In this document: positions 1-5,033 of the stretch, one piece after another
Layout of the letters: each line of letters begins with the position of its first letter
How positions within the stretch are numbered: position 1 is the stretch's first letter
Assembly (NCBI GenBank): GCA_964384025.1
Contig: CAYLJJ010000179.1
Coordinates: 1-6,984 of the forward strand
Length of the DNA: 6,984 nt
From: CAYLJJ01 sp964384025
GTDB lineage: Bacteria; Myxococcota_A; Bradymonadia; UBA7976; UBA1532
Direction of reading: 5' to 3'
Notes under the pieces: model-generated
Told to the model about the DNA's origin: nothing
Databases searched by the model: none
Seen by the model: only the letters and a program-made list of their open reading frames with translations
Translations under genes and position numbers: made by a program

Positions 1-707
1 CAGCCCTCATCTACCCTCCCATCACAATCATTGTCCAAGCCATCACAGATCTCAGGAGTACACTCAAGGCACTCCTCATCGATCTCCCCATCACAGTCAT
101 CATCTAGGTCATTGCAGCGCTCTGGACTGGCGATACAGACAGGGCAGCCTTCATCAATCTCCCCATCACAATCATTATCCTCTCCATCGCAGATCTCCAT
201 CACGCAGAGCGCGCACTCCTCATCGATCTCTCCATCACAATCATCATCGATGCTGTTGCAGCCTTCAGGATGAGGAATGCAAAGCGGACAGCCCTCATCG
301 ATCTCCCCGTCGCAGTTGTCGTCGATGCCATTGCAGATCTCATCAAAGCACTCAAGGCACTCCTCATCGATCTCTCCATCACAGTCATCATCGATCCCAT
401 TACAAGCTTCAGGCAGCGGCTCGCAGATGGGGCAGCCCTCATCGATCACCTCATCGCAGTCATTATCCACTCCATCACAAAGCTCTTGGCTGGGAATGCA
501 GTCGGGGCAGCCCTCATCGACCTCCCCATCACAATCATCATCGATCCCGTTGCAAGCTTCAGGTAGGCAACCATCGCAGCCCTCGTCAATCTCACCATCG
601 CAGTCGTTGTCCACCCCATCACAGATCTCAGGATCAGGGTTGCATCCAGGGGTGCAGCCCTCATCGGTCTGACCATCACAATTGTTATCCACCCCGTCGC
701 AGATCTC
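1..707 (-). repeat. MopE-like metal-binding motif array, at least 10 units
   Basis: Residues 1393-1627 hold ten units of the form E.C(D/N)G.D(N/D)(D/N)CDGEIDE(G/E)C, each 23-26 residues. They start at residues 1393, 1419, 1442, 1467, 1492, 1515, 1540, 1563, 1588 and 1611; the tenth is cut by the window edge. This matches the putative metal-binding motif family named after MopE of Methylococcus capsulatus, a copper-repressible surface protein (Pfam Cu-binding_MopE). The family label does not prove copper binding here: the DxDxDG-like acidic loop fits calcium at least as well. Unit 4 varies the core (CDEVIDEGC). Confidence 0.9.
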
Positions 708-3700
708 ATCGCACTGTTGACAACTCAGCAGATCGCAGTCCATACCATCGCAGACTTGGCAGCCCGGATCGTAGCACTCAAAGTCAGGCTCACAAGCTTC
801 GTTGCTGAGCATATGGAAGCCACCACAACAGCCCCAGCAGTCACAGCCCGGCGCAGGATTGCATAGATGATCGTTACCATCACCGCTGTCTCCATCAAAG
901 AAGCACTCGCGGAGACAGCGATCATCAGGCTCAGGATGATCACTGATGCAGGCGTTGTCTCCAGGCAGACAGGTGGGGCGGTTGCCAAAAATCTCTGCTG
1001 ACTCGCTTTCATCACAAGGACTCATACAGCCAGGATCGTTCTGGTCGATCAGCCCATCGCCTTCGTTGTCGATCCCATCATTGCACTCAGTGTTGGCGTT
1101 GGGATCATCTCCATACTCTTCCCAAAACTCATCGCGAGAGCGTGGGGGCTCATCTGGAGAGATCACCTCAACGCAAACATCTCCAACACCATCCAAGTCC
1201 ATATCAGTTTGTCCCGCGTTGGCTACGTCTGGACAGTTGTCACAGAGATCACCTACACCATCTCCATCCTGATCTGTATTACTGAGATCGGGAATCAGAG
1301 GGCAGCGATCAAAGGCATCAGGGATCTCATCTCCATCTGCATCGCCAAGGCCCTCGTTGGGGCAGGCGTCTCCGCTGCCATCGTTATCGCTGTCGAGCTG
1401 CGCTGAGTTGGCTGTATTGGGGCAGTTGTCACACTCATCTCCAACACGATCTCCATCGATATCTCGCTGTTCCGGGTTGGCCAAAGCTGGGCAGTTGTCC
1501 TGCTCATCAGGGACCTCATCTTCATCTTCATCGAAGACCACACAAGCATCACCGATGCCGTCACCATCTTCATCTGCCTGAAGAGCGTTGGCGATCTCTG
1601 GGCAGTTGTCACACTCATCACCGATCCCATCGCGATCACCATCCAGCTGAGGCGCGGCGAGCAATGGACAGAGATCTTGTCCATCGGGGAGACCGTCACC
1701 ATCCAGATCGGAGAGAGGAACGCAGGCATCACCGACACCATCCTCATCCTCATCCAGCTGATCGGCGTTAGCGACCTCTGGACAGTTGTCACACTCATCA
1801 CCCCATCGATCCCCATCCAAATCTTCATGAGGACCCTCCAACTCAGGGCAGAGATCCAGCTCATCAGCAACACCATCACCATCCTGATCGGGAGGAGGCT
1901 CACAGAGGTCACCCTCTCCATCTCCATCCTCATCTCGTTGATGAGCGTTGGCGATCTTTGGACAGTTGTCGCAGTCATCACCGATCCCATCTCCATCTTG
2001 ATCCTCGTTCTCATCTGGAATCTCAGGGCAGAGGTCCAAAAGATCGGGGATACCATCACCATCTGTATCTGGCGGTGGAGGAGCTGGTTCACAGGCATCG
2101 CCCAGACCATCTCCATCCTCATCTCGTTGATCGGCGTTGGCGACATCGATGCAGTTATCACACCCATCACCACGACCATCTCCATCGGCGTCAAGCTGCT
2201 CATCTGCCTGCTCAGGGCAGAGATCCAAGAGATCTGGAACACCATCACCATCACTATCTGGGGGGGGAGGCATAGGAGCACAGGCTTCTCCTAGACCATC
2301 GCCATCTTCATCCAGCTGATCAACGTTAGCGACATCTGGGCAGTTGTCACAGAGATCACCCACCCTATCTTCATCTCTATCCGCTTGGTCAATATTCTCG
2401 ATCGCAGGGCAGTTGTCTCTCATATCCCTGAAGCCATCCCCATCGCTATCGGGAGGGGTGGGTGGAGGCAAGCAGGCATCACCCTCGCCATTCCTATCCG
2501 TGTCTAATTGATCAGCGTTGGCGACATGAGCGCAGTTATCACAGCCATCTCCCAGTCCGTCTCCGTCGCTGTCGAGCTGCTCGTCTGCGAGATCTGGACA
2601 GAGATCTTGGCTGTCAGGGATACCATCACCATCACCATCAGGGGGCAGGCTCTCGACTCCACAAGCCTCCCCCTCTCCATCTCCATCGCTGTCAAGCTGG
2701 TCGGCGTTGGCGGTCTCAGGGCAGTTGTCACAGGCATCGCCGACTCCATCTCCATCCACATCCTCCTGTTCTGGATTGGAACGTAGAGGGCAGTTATCGA
2801 GGCCATCGATCAGGAGATCCTCATCTCTATCTGGAGGGGGAGCTGCAGCCTCACAGGCATCACCTTCCGCATCCTCATCCCCATCAAGCTGATCTGCGTT
2901 GGCAACATCGACGCAGTTGTCACAGAGATCACCCACCCCATCTCCATCTCCATCCAGCTGCTCAGGATCAAACTCCTCAGGGCATCGATCCAGAGCGTTG
3001 GAGACACCGTCGCCATCGCTGTCTTCACTGAAGAACTCTGCACAGGCGTCTCCCTCCTCATCTCCATCCTCATCGAGTTGAGCGGCGTTAGCTGTGCCCG
3101 GGCAGTTGTCACAAAGCTCGCCTACACCATCTCTATCAGAATCAAGCTGCTCAGGATCAGGATCATCAGGACAGAGATCAGCCTCATCATTGATGCCATC
3201 GCCATCACGATCACGTTCAGGCTCATCTACAGCACAGGCATCACCGATGTTGTCCTCATCACTGTCAATCTGAGCAGCGTTGGCGGTCTCAAGGCAGTTG
3301 TCACAGGCATCACCCACCCCATCTCCATCCTGATCCTCCTGACCAGGATCGGCGAGCAGCGGACAGAGATCCAGCTCATCAGGGGTTCCATCTTCATCTC
3401 CATCGATAAAAATCTCCGAACAAGCATCCCCCTGACCATCTCCATCTGTATCGCTTTGATCTGCGTTGGCGACATCGATGCAGTTATCACAGAGATCGCC
3501 CAGACCATCCCCATCAAGATCTGCCTGATCCGGATTTGAGATAGCGGGGCAGGAGTCACGCTCGTCAGGTATAAGATCCCCATCTCCATCCACCCCCACA
3601 GGGGCCTCGCTGCAAGCATCTCCGCGCCCATCCCCTCCGCTCTCCTCCTGTTGAGCGTTGGCGATCTCAGGGCAGTTGTCACAGAGATCTCCAACCCCAT

Positions 3701-4883
3701 CACCATCACCGTCAAGCTGCTCTGGATCAGAAAGAGTTGGGCAAAGATCACGCAGATCGGGGACCCCATCATCATCTCTATCCAGCTCATCGGGGCTCAC
3801 CACATCAGGATCACAGAGATCCCCAAGCTCATCCCCATCCTCATTGAGCTGGTCGAAGTTGGCCGTATTGACGCAGTTATCGCAGAGATCCCCAACTCCA
3901 TCACCATCTCGATCCTCTTGATCTGGATTGGGGAGAGTGGGGCAGAGATCGTGTGTATCAGCAACACCATCTCCATCTGTATCGATGGGGGATGGAGGGC
4001 TGGCCTCGCAGGCGTCACCGATTCCATCATCATCTACATCGCGCTGATCAGCGTTGGCTACATCGACGCAGTTATCACAAAGATCCCCCTGCCCATCTCC
4101 ATCGCTGTCAAGCTGCCCAGGATCAAATATGAGAGGGCAGAGATCACGCTCATCGCTGATCCCGTCCCCATCGCTGTCCCTAAACTCTTCACCCTGACAG
4201 GCGTCGCCGATCTCATCCCCATCCTCATCCAGCTGATCAGCGTTAGCGACACCCATGCAGTTGTCACACAGATCCCCAACCCCATCGCCATCAACATCAA
4301 GCTGCTCAGGATCTGGCAGCTCTGGGCAGAGGTCAAAAGCATCAGGGATACCATCACCATCACGATCATTGGGCTCCACGCCGACGCACTCCTCGCCGAC
4401 GCCATCTCCATCACTGTCATATTGGGAGGCGTTGGCGATCTCGGGGCAGTTATCGCAAGCATCCCCGATACCATCACCATCAACATCGCGCCCCTCATCA
4501 GAGATCTCTGGGCAGAGATCGAGAGCATCTCGAATCCCATCTCCATCCTGATCCTCACAGAGATCCCCCAGGCCATCTCCATCCTCATCAGCCTGATCAT
4601 TGTTGGCGGTGTCGGGGCAGTTGTCGCAGAGATCCCCAATCCCATCAGCGTCTAGATCGGCTTGAAGTGGATCAGGCTCATCTGGGCAAAGATCAAGGCT
4701 ATCTTCAATGCCATCATGATCCCGATCGGAGATCTTGGGGACATCAAGGAGTAAAAGGCCCAGATCTTCTGACCAAGCCTGTATATCGTTCTCAGCGTCG
4801 GGTGTTGGTCCTGCCGCAGGGTTATGCGCTTCACAGGCCCACAAGAGCAGAGCAGAGATGCTCAGAAGTGTGTAAATTTTCAC
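1..4883 (-). CDS. Large TSP3 / MopE-repeat lipoprotein, C-terminus beyond the window
   Basis: One open frame of 1627 codons, with no stop, running off the left edge. The start is GTG at 4883-4881: a stop codon (TAA) lies immediately upstream in frame, so no earlier start is possible, and a GGGAGAG ribosome site sits 5 bases before it. Visible order: signal peptide with Cys17 (residues 1-17), acidic spacer (18-52), 19 TSP3 modules (53-1237), cysteine-rich linker with a CNDGIDN-type motif (1238-1392), and 10 MopE-like repeats (1393-1627, the last cut). In module 3, 22 of 63 residues are Asp or Glu, so the protein is extremely acidic. TSP3 loops of the DxDxDGxxD type bind calcium in characterised proteins; calcium binding here is inferred. 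A surface-exposed, calcium-stabilised structural or adhesive role is plausible, but no catalytic domain is visible. The family is clear; the specific function is unknown. The missing C-terminus may hold more repeats or an anchoring domain. Confidence 0.93.
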   Translation of the reverse strand, partial: MKIYTLLSISALLLWACEAHNPAAGPTPDAENDIQAWSEDLGLLLLDVPKISDRDHDGIEDSLDLCPDEPDPLQADLDADGIGDLCDNCPDTANNDQADEDGDGLGDLCEDQDGDGIRDALDLCPEISDEGRDVDGDGIGDACDNCPEIANASQYDSDGDGVGEECVGVEPNDRDGDGIPDAFDLCPELPDPEQLDVDGDGVGDLCDNCMGVANADQLDEDGDEIGDACQGEEFRDSDGDGISDERDLCPLIFDPGQLDSDGDGQGDLCDNCVDVANADQRDVDDDGIGDACEASPPSPIDTDGDGVADTHDLCPTLPNPDQEDRDGDGVGDLCDNCVNTANFDQLNEDGDELGDLCDPDVVSPDELDRDDDGVPDLRDLCPTLSDPEQLDGDGDGVGDLCDNCPEIANAQQEESGGDGRGDACSEAPVGVDGDGDLIPDERDSCPAISNPDQADLDGDGLGDLCDNCIDVANADQSDTDGDGQGDACSEIFIDGDEDGTPDELDLCPLLADPGQEDQDGDGVGDACDNCLETANAAQIDSDEDNIGDACAVDEPERDRDGDGINDEADLCPDDPDPEQLDSDRDGVGELCDNCPGTANAAQLDEDGDEEGDACAEFFSEDSDGDGVSNALDRCPEEFDPEQLDGDGDGVGDLCDNCVDVANADQLDGDEDAEGDACEAAAPPPDRDEDLLIDGLDNCPLRSNPEQEDVDGDGVGDACDNCPETANADQLDSDGDGEGEACGVESLPPDGDGDGIPDSQDLCPDLADEQLDSDGDGLGDGCDNCAHVANADQLDTDRNGEGDACLPPPTPPDSDGDGFRDMRDNCPAIENIDQADRDEDRVGDLCDNCPDVANVDQLDEDGDGLGEACAPMPPPPDSDGDGVPDLLDLCPEQADEQLDADGDGRGDGCDNCIDVANADQRDEDGDGLGDACEPAPPPPDTDGDGIPDLLDLCPEIPDENEDQDGDGIGDDCDNCPKIANAHQRDEDGDGEGDLCEPPPDQDGDGVADELDLCPELEGPHEDLDGDRWGDECDNCPEVANADQLDEDEDGVGDACVPLSDLDGDGLPDGQDLCPLLAAPQLDGDRDGIGDECDNCPEIANALQADEDGDGIGDACVVFDEDEDEVPDEQDNCPALANPEQRDIDGDRVGDECDNCPNTANSAQLDSDNDGSGDACPNEGLGDADGDEIPDAFDRCPLIPDLSNTDQDGDGVGDLCDNCPDVANAGQTDMDLDGVGDVCVEVISPDEPPRSRDEFWEEYGDDPNANTECNDGIDNEGDGLIDQNDPGCMSPCDESESAEIFGNRPTCLPGDNACISDHPEPDDRCLRECFFDGDSGDGNDHLCNPAPGCDCWGCCGGFHMLSNEACEPDFECYDPGCQVCDGMDCDLLSCQQCDEICDGVDNNCDGQTDEGCTPGCNPDPEICDGVDNDCDGEIDEGCDGCLPEACNGIDDDCDGEVDEGCPDCIPSQELCDGVDNDCDEVIDEGCPICEPLPEACNGIDDDCDGEIDEECLECFDEICNGIDDNCDGEIDEGCPLCIPHPEGCNSIDDDCDGEIDEECALCVMEICDGEDNDCDGEIDEGCPVCIASPERCNDLDDDCDGEIDEECLECTPEICDGLDNDCDGRVDEG
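708..1172 (-). other. Cysteine-rich linker with CNDGIDN-type motif between the two repeat arrays
   Basis: Residues 1238-1392 separate the TSP3 and MopE arrays and contain 19 cysteines. After a cysteine-free acidic stretch (EFWEEYGDDPNANTE), residues 1267-1286 carry CNDGIDNEGDGLID followed by NDPGC. This is a motif I recognise from many myxobacterial-type secreted proteins, and it has an acidic metal-loop look. Cysteines then become dense, including CDCWGCCGG at residues 1347-1355. The spacing suggests a small disulfide-stabilised domain. I cannot name the domain after residue 1287. Confidence 0.7.
1173..4727 (-). repeat. Array of 19 thrombospondin type 3 composite modules
   Basis: Residues 53-1237 divide into 19 consecutive modules of 57-67 residues (about 62 on average, 186 bases). 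They start at residues 53, 111, 173, 236, 301, 368, 432, 494, 558, 621, 685, 749, 812, 876, 939, 999, 1059, 1118 and 1181. Each follows the plan D.DGDG.PD..D.CP, then Q.D.DGDGVGD.CDNC, then ANADQ.D.DGDG.GDAC. That gives three acidic calcium-type loops and four cysteines per module, close to two canonical TSP3 units. The CDNC core is present in all 19. Some loops are degenerate, for example the third in module 6 (EESGGDGRGD) and the first in module 11 (DRDEDLLID). Proline-rich joints (PPP, PPPP) link most of modules 10-16. Confidence 0.93.
2070..2831 (-). repeat. Two-module block duplication inside the TSP3 array (modules 11-12 and 13-14)
   Basis: Modules 11-12 (2831-2451) and 13-14 (2450-2070) are each exactly 127 residues, split 64+63 in both. 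Modules 11 and 13 share the variant DNCP at the first cysteine, where most modules have DLCP. Modules 12 and 14 share a shortened middle joint (ADEQLD) and the rare GDGCDNC. The alternation is best explained by duplication of a 381-base pair of modules. Silent positions have diverged, so the event is not recent. Confidence 0.6.
4833..4883 (-). other. Lipoprotein signal peptide of the TSP3 protein
   Basis: Residues 1-17 begin MKIYTLLSISALLLWAC: one Lys, a hydrophobic stretch, then LLWAC. Cys17 fits a lipobox cysteine for signal peptidase II, with Leu at -3 and Ala at -1. Trp at -2 is unusual. The residues after the cysteine (EAHNPAAGPTPDAEND) are polar and Pro/Ala-rich, as in lipoprotein tethers. 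Cleavage would leave the whole repeat array outside the inner membrane; whether it reaches the cell surface cannot be read from the sequence. Confidence 0.75.
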
Positions 4884-4916
4884 TTATTCTCTCCCATTTT
4901 TCAGGCTCGAGAGCAT
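4884..4916 (-). other. Possible 10-codon leader frame abutting the GTG start
   Basis: An ATG at 4916-4914 opens a frame reading MLSSLKNGRE that ends with the TAA immediately before the GTG of the large gene, in the same frame. AGGA lies 3 bases before the ATG, which is short for a ribosome site. If translated, ribosomes would stop right at the next start and cover its Shine-Dalgarno site, allowing coupling. A frame this short arises easily by chance. Confidence 0.15.
4889..4895 (-). promoter_or_regulatory. Shine-Dalgarno site of the TSP3 lipoprotein gene
   Basis: On the coding strand GGGAGAG is followed by AATAA and then the GTG start, a spacing of 5 bases. With the in-frame TAA directly before the GTG, this fixes the start codon. 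Confidence 0.8.
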
Positions 4917-4939
4917 ATGTCCTGGAGTTTAAAAATCAC

Positions 4940-4968
4940 ATTATTAACACAGTATCTTTTATACCCAA
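4940..4968 (-). promoter_or_regulatory. Candidate sigma-70-type promoter for the TSP3 lipoprotein gene
   Basis: On the minus strand TTGGGT (4968-4963) and AATAAT (4945-4940) are 17 bases apart. The -10 matches the consensus at 5 of 6 positions; the -35 only at its TTG. The site lies in the AT-rich gap and would start transcription about 50 bases before the GTG. AT-rich DNA gives such matches by chance, so this is a weak call. Confidence 0.25.
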
Positions 4969-5006
4969 AAGATAGAGAAAAACTCTAGGCTCTTTAAGAT
5001 TTTGGG
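4964..5006 (-). repeat. Nested inverted repeat in the intergenic gap
   Basis: An outer 7-base pair of arms (CCCAAAA at 4964-4970 and TTTTGGG at 5000-5006 on the plus strand) encloses an inner TAGAG/CTCTA stem with a five-base loop of A (T on the coding strand) at 4973-4987. The internal spacing is asymmetric, so a single clean hairpin is unlikely. It could be a weak terminator of the upstream gene, or a protein site next to the candidate promoter whose -35 it overlaps. No T-run follows on the minus strand. Confidence 0.3.
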
Positions 5007-5014
5007 AAAGCGGG

Positions 5015-5029
5015 GAGCATAAGCTGCTC
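5015..5029 (-). other. Short hairpin just after the upstream stop codon
   Basis: GAGCA and TGCTC form a five-base-pair stem around a five-base loop, starting 4 bases after the TGA at 5036-5034. It is followed by a C-rich stretch, not T residues, so it does not look like a standard intrinsic terminator. Confidence 0.2.
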
Positions 5030-5033
5030 AAGT

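Noticed and set aside
1..707. Naming the protein mopE or calling it a copper-binding protein.
   Set aside because: Only the short repeat motif is shared. The rest of the architecture differs from MopE, and the acidic loops fit calcium at least as well.
1295..2281. Minus-strand frame of 328 codons rich in Met and Ser.
   Set aside because: It is out of frame with the 1627-codon reading, and its Met-rich repeats come from shifted GATGG units.
2462..3031. Plus-strand His/Arg-rich frame that could suggest a metal-binding His-rich protein; also 1958-2275.
   Set aside because: The CATCACCATC runs are the reverse complement of GATGGTGATG (Asp-Gly loops). The histidines are a by-product of the antisense frame.
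3651..4655. Plus-strand open frame of 334 codons (Ile/Val/Ser-rich), and a similar one at 1677-2294.
   Set aside because: It is the complement of the TSP3 modules, with the same ~62-residue period and no own start context. The minus-strand frame reads as a clear protein family over its whole length.
1173..4727. Regularly spaced near-identical words such as GGGCAGTTGTCACAGAGATC, resembling a CRISPR or non-coding satellite array.
   Set aside because: The spacing is about 186 bases and varies in codon multiples. The word encodes the DLCDNCP core and the sequence between is also conserved coding repeat. No cas genes are present.
5015..5029. Intrinsic terminator after the upstream gene.
   Set aside because: The stem has only five base pairs and no T-run follows on the minus strand; kept only as a weak hairpin.
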